Source: Corallincola holothuriorum
GTDB lineage: Bacteria > Pseudomonadota > Gammaproteobacteria > Enterobacterales > Neiellaceae
Length of the DNA: 64,000 nt
Assembly (NCBI RefSeq): GCF_003336225.1
Contig: NZ_QPID01000001.1
Span: forward strand, 186,001-250,000
Direction: 5' to 3'
In this document: piece after piece, positions 1 through 7,786 of the stretch
Numbering within the stretch: the stretch's first letter is position 1
How the letters are laid out: each line of letters opens with the position of its first letter
Program-made: the position numbers and the translations under genes
The notes under the pieces: generated by a model
Databases searched by the model: none
Seen by the model: the letters and a program-made list of their open reading frames with translations, nothing else
Told to the model about the DNA's origin: nothing

Positions 1-600
1 GTGCTTACTGGCCGTTCCGGTAAATGTCCGGGGTTAGAAGCGATGGAGATGGCGCTCAAATCTGGCGCGGATGCCGTTGACCAGCTGCGTGATGCATTGC
101 CGGATAGACCACAAGAGGCGCAGCAGCCGGTAAATATTAATCAGCTGGTACATGATGTGGCGGCGTTGAGTACCCAGCGACTGTTAAAAACTTCGATTCC
201 GATGCAGCTCAAGTTGACCGCTACGCTGCCTTCAATTAATGGCCAACCGAGCCGGTTACGTGTGGCGATTAAGCAGCTGCTGGACAATGCCATCGACGCT
301 ATCGAGTTTGGTAAGCCGCAAAGCCGGGAGATCGAAATCCAAACCTATATGGACGATGAGTCCGTGGTGGTGCTGATTGATGATAGTGGTCCGGGTGTGC
401 CACAAGCCAACAAAATCAAAGCGTTTCAACCCTTTTATAGTACCAAACCTGTTGCTTCAAACGGCGCCCGTGGCGTGGGTTTGAGCATAGTACAACAGGT
501 GATGAATGAGCATTGTGGCTCCACGTTACTGCAGCGCAGTCCTTTAGGGGGCTGCCGAGCCGTTATCAGTTTACCGCGACGTGAAAGAGACAGGAGTTAG
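1..600 (+). CDS. nifL: NifL C-terminal part (5' truncated by window edge)
   Basis: This is the C-terminal, histidine-kinase-like ATPase portion of NifL, the flavoprotein that holds NifA inactive in the presence of oxygen or fixed nitrogen. The reading frame is open at base 1, so the PAS domains and the H-box region lie upstream and the first codon seen is not a real start. Visible are the N box ([10 protein letters not shown], about residues 92-101), the G1 box (DDSGPGVP, about 126-133), an F box (FQPFYSTKP) and the G2 box ([13 protein letters not shown]), which form a GHKL nucleotide-binding fold. It ends 2 bases before nifA, as expected for a co-transcribed nifLA pair that keeps the anti-activator and activator balanced. 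A generic sensor kinase is possible on this fragment alone, but the nifA neighbour and the close resemblance to known NifL C-termini make nifL the best call. Confidence 0.9.
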   Translation: MLTGRSGKCPGLEAMEMALKSGADAVDQLRDALPDRPQEAQQPVNINQLVHDVAALSTQRLLKTSIPMQLKLTATLPSINGQPSRLRVAIKQLLDNAIDAIEFGKPQSREIEIQTYMDDESVVVLIDDSGPGVPQANKIKAFQPFYSTKPVASNGARGVGLSIVQQVMNEHCGSTLLQRSPLGGCRAVISLPRRERDRS

Positions 601-602
601 CC

Positions 603-2171
603 ATGGATACGCTATTAACTCGACCGGAAAAAATTGCGGAAAAGCATCTTTCTGCGCTGTACAAAGTTAGCAGCCTATTAGGCAATAGCCTCGACTATAC
701 GCAGACGGTAAGTCAGGTATTGCAGGTGCTTCACGATGACGCGCTGTTAAGCCATGGCATGTTGGCGTTACTGGACAGCGAAAGGGAAATGCTGGTGATC
801 GACGCTTTGCATTCACCGGAACAAGACGCCAATCAACAGACTGGCACAGTGCGATATCGCGCTGGTGAAGGGATCATTGGTAGTGTCGTGAGTCAGGGGC
901 AACCGATTGTGCTGGCCAGGGTATCTGATGATCTGCGATTTGCCGATAAGCTAGCACTGTATGCGCTTGATAAACCGTTTATTGCTGTGCCGTTGAAGCA
1001 GCGTGACGGCACGGTACATGGGGTATTAGCCGCGCAGCCAGAACTCGCCAGTACCGAATTGTTGGAGCATTTCACACGACTGGTAGAGATGATCGCCACG
1101 CTGATCGGTAAAAATGTGCTATTGGCAAAAAATGTCGCCGAGCAGAATGACAACCTGGTCGCTGAGCGTGATCGTTTGCGGCGCAAAGTGCGCGGCAATT
1201 ACAGCTTCGACAATATGGTTGGCCATACCCGTTCAATGCGCAAGATATTTGAGCAGGTGCGCCTGGTATCGAAATGGGACAGTACCGTATTGGTGCGGGG
1301 TGAGTCAGGCACAGGTAAGGAGTTGATCGCTAATGCCATTCATTATAACTCGCCACGAGCAAACGGGCCTTTCGTTAAGTTGAACTGCGCTGCACTGCCA
1401 GACAACCTGTTGGAATCGGAACTGTTTGGTCATGAGAAGGGGGCGTTTACCGGGGCGGTAAAGCAGCGTAAAGGTCGATTTGAGATGGCCGATGGCGGCA
1501 CCCTGTTTCTTGATGAAGTGGGGGAGATATCAGCAGCGTTTCAGGCCAAGCTTTTGCGGATCCTGCAGGAGGGAGAGTTTGAACGGGTTGGCGGTACGCA
1601 AACGTTAAAGGTTGATGTGCGTATTGTTGCGGCAACTAACCGTAATCTTGAAGATGAGGTGCGTGCCGAACGATTCCGGGAAGATCTTTATTATCGACTC
1701 AACGTGATGCCTATCTACCCGCCACCGCTACGGGAGCGTATTGAAGATCTGCCGGAGTTGACCAAGTTTCTTATTGAAAAACTGTCCAAGGTACAAAACC
1801 GTGAGCTGTCGGTGACCGATGGCGCGATCCGTACCATGATGGGATATCACTGGCCAGGTAATGTCCGTGAGCTGGAAAATATGCTGGAACGGGCGTCCAT
1901 CATGAGTGAAGAGGGCAGTATCGATCAGGATTTGATCATGCTTGGCGGCGTTGATGCGCCGATGAAACTCTCTTCTTCTGCGCCTAACTTGACTGCCACT
2001 TTAGCTAAAACGGACCTGGAAGATCCTGAAATAGATGAACGTGAGCGGGTGGTTGCTGCATTGGAGCAGGCGGGTTGGGTGCAAGCGAAAGCCGCGCGCT
2101 TGCTGGATATGACTCCAAGACAGATCGCTTACCGAATACAAACGATGAATATCAGAATGCGACAACTCTAA
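603..2171 (+). CDS. nifA: NifA, sigma-54-dependent activator of nif genes
   Basis: NifA is the enhancer-binding protein that activates sigma-54 promoters of nitrogen-fixation genes. The 522 residues contain an N-terminal GAF domain (about 20-170), an AAA+ domain (about 203-440) with Walker A GESGTGKE (233-240), the sigma-54-contacting GAFTGA loop (280-285) and Walker B-region [10 protein letters not shown] (301-310), and a C-terminal Fis-type helix-turn-helix (about 480-515). The linker after the AAA+ domain has no cysteines, unlike oxygen-sensitive rhizobial NifA, which fits regulation through the partner NifL encoded just upstream. The start ATG at 603 is preceded by CAGGAG. Length is typical of the family. 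A matching target site lies directly after its stop codon, in front of nifB. Confidence 0.97.
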   Translation: MDTLLTRPEKIAEKHLSALYKVSSLLGNSLDYTQTVSQVLQVLHDDALLSHGMLALLDSEREMLVIDALHSPEQDANQQTGTVRYRAGEGIIGSVVSQGQPIVLARVSDDLRFADKLALYALDKPFIAVPLKQRDGTVHGVLAAQPELASTELLEHFTRLVEMIATLIGKNVLLAKNVAEQNDNLVAERDRLRRKVRGNYSFDNMVGHTRSMRKIFEQVRLVSKWDSTVLVRGESGTGKELIANAIHYNSPRANGPFVKLNCAALPDNLLESELFGHEKGAFTGAVKQRKGRFEMADGGTLFLDEVGEISAAFQAKLLRILQEGEFERVGGTQTLKVDVRIVAATNRNLEDEVRAERFREDLYYRLNVMPIYPPPLRERIEDLPELTKFLIEKLSKVQNRELSVTDGAIRTMMGYHWPGNVRELENMLERASIMSEEGSIDQDLIMLGGVDAPMKLSSSAPNLTATLAKTDLEDPEIDERERVVAALEQAGWVQAKAARLLDMTPRQIAYRIQTMNIRMRQL

Positions 2172-2214
2172 TGTCAGGTACCTCACAAATGTGATGTTTG
2201 TGAGGTACATCACT
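2172..2214 (+). promoter_or_regulatory. Tandem NifA upstream activator sequences
   Basis: A perfect TGT-N10-ACA site (TGTCAGGTACCTCACA, 2172-2187) begins immediately after the nifA stop. A second near match, TGTGAGGTACATCACT (2199-2214; last base differs), starts 27 bases later. Together they create a perfect 12-bp inverted repeat (2178-2189 and 2197-2208, 7-base loop) that could also fold in RNA. There is no T-run after it, so a classical terminator is less likely, though some termination of nifLA transcripts cannot be excluded. The first site begins about 113 bases upstream of the predicted nifB transcription start, a normal distance for NifA. Confidence 0.8.
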
Positions 2215-2228
2215 CTCGAGTCATTTCT

Positions 2229-2241
2229 TAACTTATTGAAA
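2229..2241 (+). promoter_or_regulatory. IHF-like site between NifA sites and nifB promoter
   Basis: TAACTTATTGAAA fits the IHF consensus YAA-N4-TTGATW at 8 of 9 specified positions and lies in an AT-rich stretch between the NifA sites and the -24/-12 element. This is where IHF bends DNA in many NifA-activated promoters. The consensus is loose, so this is a position-supported prediction. Confidence 0.5.
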
Positions 2242-2257
2242 AATAACTATTAACGTG

Positions 2258-2274
2258 TTGGCGGGTCCTTTGCA
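2258..2274 (+). promoter_or_regulatory. Sigma-54 (-24/-12) promoter of nifB
   Basis: TTGGCGGGTCCTTTGCA carries GG (2260-2261) and GC (2272-2273) at the exact spacing of the sigma-54 consensus TGGCAC-N5-TTGCA. Transcription should begin near 2285, giving a leader of about 60 bases before the nifB start at 2346. Activation by NifA is expected from the upstream sites. Confidence 0.85.
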
Positions 2275-2345
2275 TTAGCTTATGTAAGTGAATTGACTGA
2301 AACGGATGGGTGACCTAGTCACCAGGATGTATGTGGAGGACTCAG

Positions 2346-3653
2346 ATGGGCGAGCTGCTAGCAACTCAACAAGCGAAGATTGAAACGCACCCTTGTTATT
2401 CAAAACAGGCACACCAGTACGCGCGTATTCACCTCCCGGTAGCGCCCGCCTGTAACATTCAATGTAATTACTGTAATCGTAAGTTTGATTGCAGTAATGA
2501 GTCTCGTCCGGGCGTTGTCTCAAAACTGATGTCACCAGCGGAAGCGGTGGCTCGCTATCAAAAAGTGAAGATGCGGATCCCAGAAACCCGTGTCGTTGGG
2601 ATCGCTGGGCCTGGTGATCCGTTGGCTAATCCAAAGTCGACCATAGCTACCTTGAAAGCGGTGGCAGCGCTAAAACATGAGCTGCACCTGTGTGTCTCAA
2701 CCAATGGCTTAAATCTGCTTGATCACGTTGATGACCTAAAGGCGGTGGGTGTAGACCACCTAACCATCACTATTAACTGTATCGACGCTGATATAGGCAG
2801 CAAGATCTATCCCTGGGTCTATTTTAACCATAAACGTTTACGTGGTCGTGTTGCGGCACAAACGCTGATTGACCGTCAGCTGGCTGGTTTAAAGGCGGCG
2901 GCGGACCTCGGCATGTTGGTGAAGATCAACACCGTACTGATCCCGGGGATCAATGATCATCACGTTGCGGCAGTCGCGCAAGAGGTGAAACGACTAGGCG
3001 CTATGTTGCATAACGTTATGCCGCTGATCGCAGAAGCGGAACACGGTACTTACTTTGGTTTAATGGGGCAGCGAAGCCCGACTGAATCTGAGATTGCCGC
3101 GGCTCGTGAAGCGGCGGGGCAGTCGATGGAGCAGATGAGCCATTGTCAGCAGTGCCGCGCTGATGCCGTAGGTAAGCTGGGGCAAGATTGTCATGCGGAC
3201 CTTGATGATGACGGGTCTAGCGCGTGTGGCACTAGCGCTTTGCCGGCGGCAGAGCGATATATTGCCGTGGCCAGCCAGAGCGGCGTGCTGATTGATCAGC
3301 ATTTCGGCCATGCTACGCATTTTCAAGTCTATCAACTGACTCAGGCGGGCATCGTCAGGCAGCCAGATCGCGATGTCGATCAATACTGTTTGGGTAGCAC
3401 CGAGTGTGATGATGAATCCCTTAACCAACAGCAGCGTATGTCCACTTTGATCAGTAGCCTTGAGGGGTGTGATCAGGTGTTGTGCTCCCGTATTGGAATG
3501 GGGCCTTGGCAATCTTTAGAGCAGCATGGTGTCACCCCATCTACCGATTATGCAATGCAGGCTATTGATGAGGTGTTGGCAATTGAATGGCAACGGTTCT
3601 GTGAAAATTCAACACAGGGGACGGTGAGCAGTGAGATTGGGGAGGTGTGCTAA
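2346..3653 (+). CDS. nifB: NifB, FeMo-cofactor biosynthesis radical SAM protein
   Basis: NifB is the radical S-adenosylmethionine enzyme that builds NifB-co, the 8Fe-9S-carbide precursor of the nitrogenase active-site cofactor. The 435-residue protein has the radical SAM motif CNIQCNYC (cysteines 36, 40 and 43; C-x3-C-x2-C), a central CQQCRADAVG cysteine segment, and a C-terminal NifX/NafY-like domain starting near RYIAVASQSG that contains DQHFGHATHF. The start at 2346 is chosen because GGAGGA (2335-2340) sits 5 bases upstream; the ATG at 2331 would place that ribosome site inside the gene. Its stop overlaps the fdxN start (TAATG). It is first in a likely nifB-fdxN-nifQ-modABC operon. Confidence 0.97.
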   Translation: MGELLATQQAKIETHPCYSKQAHQYARIHLPVAPACNIQCNYCNRKFDCSNESRPGVVSKLMSPAEAVARYQKVKMRIPETRVVGIAGPGDPLANPKSTIATLKAVAALKHELHLCVSTNGLNLLDHVDDLKAVGVDHLTITINCIDADIGSKIYPWVYFNHKRLRGRVAAQTLIDRQLAGLKAAADLGMLVKINTVLIPGINDHHVAAVAQEVKRLGAMLHNVMPLIAEAEHGTYFGLMGQRSPTESEIAAAREAAGQSMEQMSHCQQCRADAVGKLGQDCHADLDDDGSSACGTSALPAAERYIAVASQSGVLIDQHFGHATHFQVYQLTQAGIVRQPDRDVDQYCLGSTECDDESLNQQQRMSTLISSLEGCDQVLCSRIGMGPWQSLEQHGVTPSTDYAMQAIDEVLAIEWQRFCENSTQGTVSSEIGEVC

Positions 3654-3934
3654 TGGCTTTCGAAATCACTGCAAGTTGTATCGGCTGCAATGCGTGTAAG
3701 CTGGTTTGCCCACAAAAAGCGATAACGGTAGGGCCTAAGCAGTACTCAATTTTACCGCATCGTTGTAATGAATGTGTCGGGCACCACGCTGATCCGCAAT
3801 GCGCCAGTATCTGTCCGGTTGAAACGGCCATCGTTAATGCTGAGGGACGAGCGCTGAATCCGCCCGGTAGCCTAACTGGGTTGCCTGATGAACGTAAAGT
3901 CGTCGCCTTGTCAAAAAGGAGAGCGCGCTTATGA
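3653..3934 (+). CDS. fdxN: FdxN-type 2[4Fe-4S] ferredoxin
   Basis: This 93-residue ferredoxin has two cluster motifs, CIGCNACKLVCP (C-x2-C-x2-C-x3-CP) and a second with an enlarged loop, C-x2-C-x8-C-x3-CP (CNECVGHHADPQCASICP). That arrangement is typical of the FdxN-like ferredoxins found next to nifB, where they supply electrons or cluster equivalents for NifB-co synthesis. The ATG at 3653 overlaps the nifB stop and has GGAGG 7 bases upstream; an upstream in-frame GTG at 3647 lies too close to that site. The stop overlaps the nifQ start (ATGA). The fdxN name rests on context and motif spacing. Confidence 0.9.
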   Translation: MAFEITASCIGCNACKLVCPQKAITVGPKQYSILPHRCNECVGHHADPQCASICPVETAIVNAEGRALNPPGSLTGLPDERKVVALSKRRARL

Positions 3935-4593
3935 CCGCCAATACGATAGCTTTCTCATTCTCTTGGGGTAGCCTGCTTTCCCAACACCACCAAGCGCAGG
4001 TAAAAGACGATAAGAATTGGGCGTGGGCACAAGCTAATGCCTGGTCGCAAGCGAACCGCGATTTTATCAATCAAATTATTAAGGCGCAGCTAACGGGAAA
4101 GAGTGGCCTACCGTATGGCTTAGGTATGGCGATGGCTGCTTATCGGGACGTATTAAGAACCCAAGTCGATAAGCGCCTATTGGCGTTAGACCAAAGGTGG
4201 CGAGAAAACGAATGGCCTATGCTGCGGGCGCGGTCTGAGCTGCTTAATTCGTTGCACAATTCGCGCCTAGAAGAGCGGAATCAGTTGGCTCAATTACTGC
4301 TGGCACATGCCGATGAAGCGATCCCTGGTGCGGAGGTGATCGCCTTGGTTGTGGCTAGCGCTTGTCTTGATAAGGCGCATCTATGGCGAGCATTAGGAAT
4401 GACTAGCCGAGAACAGCTACGTTATCTGCTAGAGCATAACTTCCCGCAATTGGCAGCAAATAACACCGAAGATATGCGTTGGAAGAAGTACTTCTACCGT
4501 TGTCTATGCCAGGGGGAAGGAGATTATGTGTGTCGCGCGCCTAGCTGTGGCGAATGTCAAAGTTATAACGAGTGCTTCGGACCCGAATTGTAA
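3931..4593 (+). CDS. nifQ: NifQ, molybdenum delivery protein for FeMo-cofactor
   Basis: NifQ is an iron-sulfur protein proposed to carry molybdenum, as a Mo-Fe-S cluster, to the NifEN/NifH cofactor assembly site. The 220-residue product ends with the family's diagnostic cysteine motif C-x4-C-x2-C-x5-C (CRAPSCGECQSYNECF), preceded by MRWKKYFYRCLC, also characteristic. The rest is helical with no membrane segment. The start overlaps the fdxN stop by 4 bases, so the two are translationally coupled. The next gene, 42 bases downstream, begins the molybdate importer, linking molybdenum uptake directly to the protein that uses it. Confidence 0.93.
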   Translation: MTANTIAFSFSWGSLLSQHHQAQVKDDKNWAWAQANAWSQANRDFINQIIKAQLTGKSGLPYGLGMAMAAYRDVLRTQVDKRLLALDQRWRENEWPMLRARSELLNSLHNSRLEERNQLAQLLLAHADEAIPGAEVIALVVASACLDKAHLWRALGMTSREQLRYLLEHNFPQLAANNTEDMRWKKYFYRCLCQGEGDYVCRAPSCGECQSYNECFGPEL

Positions 4594-4635
4594 TGGCGTA
4601 ATTTTTCTCTGTGTTGGTTATTTCAGGGGGCGTAG

Positions 4636-5361
4636 ATGCGCATATTGTTGATATTTTTGTGGTTAATTAATGGCTCCGTTGTTGCTGAAACCATCGTTAT
4701 TCGGGTAGCCGTGGCTGCCAACTTTAATGCCACCTTGCAGCAAGTTGTGGCTAATTATGAAACTGAAACCGGAACTAAGATAGAGATCAGTGTTGCCTCC
4801 AGTGGTGTGCTCTATCAACAGATCGTCCACGGTGCACCTTTCGACCTCTTTTTGTCTGCCGATACTGTACGACCTGCCGCTTTATATGAGCAGCAACTTG
4901 CCTTGGGCAAGCCATTCACCTACGTACGTGGCGCTTTGGCGTTCTGGTGCCCAACGTGCGAAAAACTGAGCTTGGATACCGTTGCCAGTTGGCGCGCGCG
5001 GGTGGCAATGGCAAACCCCAATACAGCCCCTTATGGTGCTGCAGCTGCAGAAGTTGTGCGACATCTGCACTGGTCGTCAACGATACCTCCCGCCGTTGGC
5101 AATAGTGTCTCTCAAGCCTATCAATTTATCGCAACAGGTAATGTCGCCGGCGGTTTCGTTGCTTATTCACAGGTGATTGATCAGCCGAGTCAGGCGATAA
5201 AGCTACCGGTTGAGTGGTACACGCCAATTGTGCAACAAGGGGTGGTATTAAAGCGCAGTCAATATCCTGAGCAGACCAATGCATTTGTTAATTATCTACT
5301 AAGTCAGGGGCAGCGAGAGGTGCTAAAAATGGGCTATTTGGCTACGGACGTTGTGCTATGA
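4636..5361 (+). CDS. modA: ModA, molybdate-binding periplasmic protein
   Basis: This 241-residue protein is the periplasmic substrate-binding component of the ModABC molybdate importer. It has a short signal peptide (about 17 residues, cleavage near VVA-E) and the ModA signature VAVAANFNATLQQV near the mature N-terminus, followed by ASSGVLYQQI and GAPFDLFLSAD, which line the oxyanion pocket. GGGGGCG lies upstream of the ATG at 4636. The gene follows nifQ by 42 bases with no terminator seen, and its stop overlaps modB (ATGA). Tungstate binding is possible, as in the wider family, but the nif context favours molybdate. Confidence 0.93.
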   Translation: MRILLIFLWLINGSVVAETIVIRVAVAANFNATLQQVVANYETETGTKIEISVASSGVLYQQIVHGAPFDLFLSADTVRPAALYEQQLALGKPFTYVRGALAFWCPTCEKLSLDTVASWRARVAMANPNTAPYGAAAAEVVRHLHWSSTIPPAVGNSVSQAYQFIATGNVAGGFVAYSQVIDQPSQAIKLPVEWYTPIVQQGVVLKRSQYPEQTNAFVNYLLSQGQREVLKMGYLATDVVL

Positions 5362-6044
5362 GCGCGGCGGACTGGCAAGCGGTCATATTAACCCTGAAGC
5401 TGGCATTACTGACGACGGTGACCTTGATGCTAATCGGCCCTATGTTGGCCTGGTGGCTGGCGCGCAAACGTTCATTTATCGCCAGTTGTGTTGAGGCGGT
5501 AGTGGCCCTGCCACTGGTGTTGCCGCCGACCGTATTAGGTTTCTATCTGTTATGGGCGTTTTCGCCGGTTAACGGTTTCGGTGCGCTGTGGTTGCAGTGG
5601 TTTGGCAGCCCGTTGGTGTTCAGCTTTACCGGATTGTGGTTCGCTTCCATCATCTATTCATTGCCGTTTGTTGTGCAGCCGCTGCAGGCGGCTTTTAGCA
5701 ATTTAGGTAAGGACTATTTAGAAGCGGCGGCCACCATGGGGATGGGTGGGACAGAGCGATTTTTTCGTATTGTTGTACCCTTGACTCTGCCCAGTTTTGT
5801 GATTGCGGCCGTGCTGGGTTTTGCCCATACCGTGGGTGAGTTTGGTGTGGTGTTGATGATTGGCGGCAATATTGCGGGTGAAACCCGCGTGTTATCGATC
5901 GCGCTGTTCGATCATGTCGAGATGTTGGATTTTAATGCCGCTCATCGTTTGGCTGGGCTATTGCTGATATTTAGTATCGCCGTATTGGTACTGGTTTATG
6001 GCTTGATGAAACGGCGTCAGCAGAGGTTATTACCATGCAGTTGA
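5358..6044 (+). CDS. modB: ModB, molybdate ABC transporter permease
   Basis: The 228-residue inner-membrane permease of the molybdate importer has about five hydrophobic segments and the EAA loop that docks on the ATPase (EAAATMGMGGTERFFRIVVP, about residues 122-141). VVALPLVLPPTVLGFYLL and GEFGVVLMIGGNIAGETRV are typical of ModB. The start overlaps the modA stop (ATGA) and the C-terminus overlaps modC by 10 bases, so the three are made from one message. Confidence 0.94.
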   Translation: MSAADWQAVILTLKLALLTTVTLMLIGPMLAWWLARKRSFIASCVEAVVALPLVLPPTVLGFYLLWAFSPVNGFGALWLQWFGSPLVFSFTGLWFASIIYSLPFVVQPLQAAFSNLGKDYLEAAATMGMGGTERFFRIVVPLTLPSFVIAAVLGFAHTVGEFGVVLMIGGNIAGETRVLSIALFDHVEMLDFNAAHRLAGLLLIFSIAVLVLVYGLMKRRQQRLLPCS

Positions 6045-7132
6045 ATATGGCGGTAAGTCTGCAACGTGGTGACTGGCATAGTGCTTATCACCTTAATACT
6101 GAACTGTCGGGTATTACTGGGCTGGTGGGCGCGTCAGGGGCAGGGAAAACGACCTTACTGCGGCTGCTTGCTGGATTAGAGTCAACAGCGAAAGGCTGCA
6201 TCTCCCTCGCTGATAGGGTGTTGCTTAGTGCCGAAGAGCAGTTAGCGAGTGAACAGCGTCACATCGGCTTTGTGTTTCAGGACAGTCGTCTGTTTCCTCA
6301 TCTAACGGTCGGCGGTAATCTGCAGCTGGCAGCTAAACGGGGTTGCCTAACCCCAGAGCAAGAGTTTGATCTGCTTGGTGAGTTGGGAATACTGAATTGG
6401 ACAGACAAATACCCACGACAACTTTCAGGAGGGCAGCAGCAGCGGGTTGCTCTTGCCCGTGGCCTGTTGCAAACACCTAAGTTACTGTTACTCGATGAAC
6501 CTATGTCTGCGCTCGATGTGGCAACCCGTCGTCAGCTATTACCTTTACTTCGCCGCATCGCCTGTGAGTGGTCTTTGCCGATGCTGTATGTCAGCCATTC
6601 CACTGAAGAGATCTGCGCCGCTTGTGATCAAGTGGTGATGATCGACCACGGCAAGGTGGTAGCGAAAGGGGATCCACTCGTTCTGTTTTCTACGCCAGAA
6701 TATAGTCGTTACCTTGATAAGCAGCATCAAGGGGCAGTGCTATTTGCCACGGCAAAATCCTACGATCCTCACGATCAACTGATGCGATTGCGTTTACATG
6801 ATGATGGACCTGCCGCGTATTGGCTGACGGCTCCGCTGCCTGAGGAGGTATTGGGTGAGACGGTCACTCTCCGTATTCCCGCCAATGAAGTTGTGTTGGC
6901 ATTGCGGCCACTAGCGCAATCGAGTATTCAGAACTGTGTGCCGGTGACCGTGCTGGAGATCTCGGAGCAGGGGGGAGCAGAAGCACTCGTGAAGGTTTGC
7001 CTTGGGGCGACACCGTCGGCGCAGTCATTGCTTATCTCGTTGTCCAGACGCGCATTGCGCCAACTAAAGCTGGTGGCGGGGCTCTCTCTATACGCCCATA
7101 TCAAAGCGGTTAACCTGATTAAGATTGATTAA
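6035..7132 (+). CDS. modC: ModC, molybdate ABC transporter ATPase
   Basis: ModC drives molybdate import by hydrolysing ATP. The 365 residues contain Walker A GASGAGKTT, the Q-loop GFVFQDSRLFPHL, the signature LSGGQQQRVALARGL and Walker B LLLLDEPMSALD in the first 230 residues. A C-terminal molybdate-binding (MOP/TOBE-like) domain follows, with LRIPANEVVLALRPL. That domain lets cytoplasmic molybdate feed back on transport in known ModC proteins. The ATG at 6035 overlaps modB; a second ATG at 6047 is possible. This is the last gene of the nif-mod unit. Confidence 0.95.
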   Translation: MQLNMAVSLQRGDWHSAYHLNTELSGITGLVGASGAGKTTLLRLLAGLESTAKGCISLADRVLLSAEEQLASEQRHIGFVFQDSRLFPHLTVGGNLQLAAKRGCLTPEQEFDLLGELGILNWTDKYPRQLSGGQQQRVALARGLLQTPKLLLLDEPMSALDVATRRQLLPLLRRIACEWSLPMLYVSHSTEEICAACDQVVMIDHGKVVAKGDPLVLFSTPEYSRYLDKQHQGAVLFATAKSYDPHDQLMRLRLHDDGPAAYWLTAPLPEEVLGETVTLRIPANEVVLALRPLAQSSIQNCVPVTVLEISEQGGAEALVKVCLGATPSAQSLLISLSRRALRQLKLVAGLSLYAHIKAVNLIKID

Positions 7133-7174
7133 CGCGGTTTTACCATTCCATTTCGATAGCCGCACTGATTAGAC

Positions 7175-7197
7175 CTCTGCTGGAAATATGAGCAGAG
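7175..7197 (+). other. Weak hairpin after modC
   Basis: CTCTGCT and AGCAGAG form a 7-bp stem with a 9-base loop, 42 bases after the modC stop. No T-run follows, so it is a possible mRNA 3'-end structure and not a confident terminator. Confidence 0.3.
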
Positions 7198-7243
7198 CCT
7201 GTTAAGCTTGGCCAAAAAAACAATAATAAAAAGGCGAGCTATC

Positions 7244-7714
7244 ATGTCTAAATCTTTGAAGCAGTGGCTAAATGAATACGGCGTGAGCCATAAAAACCCA
7301 ACCAATAAGGCGATTCACTGGGTCGCTGTGCCTACCATCTATTTTACTGTGTTAGCAATGTTATGGTCGATCCCTGTACCTTGGGATGGCGCTCTGTTGC
7401 CTTGGTTGAACTGGGGCTCATTAGCGATGTTGCCAGTGTTTGTGTTCTATTGGCGATTATCCCTATCCCTCGCGATCGGCATGCTAGTGATGACGTTATT
7501 GATGTGCGCAGCGTTGTTGGGTTATCAGACGTGGGTGGAGTTTCCCCTGTTTTATAGTGCCGCGATCGTTTTTGTGATCGCTTGGATCTTTCAATTTATT
7601 GGTCACGAAATTGAAGGTAAGAAACCCTCGTTTTTTAAGGATCTACAGTTTTTGTTGATAGGTCCGCTTTGGGTGATGCATTTCCTTTACCGTCGCTGGC
7701 ATTGGCCAGTGTAG
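7244..7714 (+). CDS. DUF962/Mpo1-like membrane protein
   Basis: This 156-residue protein belongs to the YGL010w/DUF962 family; the yeast member Mpo1 is an iron-dependent dioxygenase acting on 2-hydroxy fatty acids. It has an N-terminal SLKQWLNEYGVSHKNPTNKAIHWVAVP segment, three or four hydrophobic helices, and the conserved FQFIGHEIEGKKPSFF, whose histidine together with the earlier NKAIHW histidine matches the proposed metal ligands. The ATG at 7244 is chosen over a TTG at 7208 because the family begins with this segment and a purine-rich stretch (AAAAAGGCGAG) lies just upstream. It sits between the mod genes and maf and has no evident nif role. Enzymatic activity of bacterial members is an inference from yeast. 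Confidence 0.8.
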   Translation: MSKSLKQWLNEYGVSHKNPTNKAIHWVAVPTIYFTVLAMLWSIPVPWDGALLPWLNWGSLAMLPVFVFYWRLSLSLAIGMLVMTLLMCAALLGYQTWVEFPLFYSAAIVFVIAWIFQFIGHEIEGKKPSFFKDLQFLLIGPLWVMHFLYRRWHWPV

Positions 7715-7733
7715 ATGGCAGGCAGGTAGGTAG

Positions 7734-7772
7734 CACTCGCCCTTGGTGATGATAGTTGTAGAAGGGCGAGTG
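7734..7772. terminator. Inverted repeat between convergent DUF962 and maf genes
   Basis: CACTCGCCCTT (7734-7744) and AAGGGCGAGTG (7762-7772) form a perfect 11-bp stem with a 17-base loop between two convergent genes, where a bidirectional terminator is expected. T-runs are poor, so efficiency is uncertain. Confidence 0.6.
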
Positions 7773-7786
7773 AATCAGTTAACTAG

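Noticed and set aside
2178-2208. Simple intrinsic terminator of nifLA
   Set aside because: No T-run follows and the repeat is explained by two NifA sites; termination is left as a secondary possibility.
3060-3512. 150-codon minus-strand open frame inside nifB
   Set aside because: Antisense shadow of the nifB C-terminal domain.
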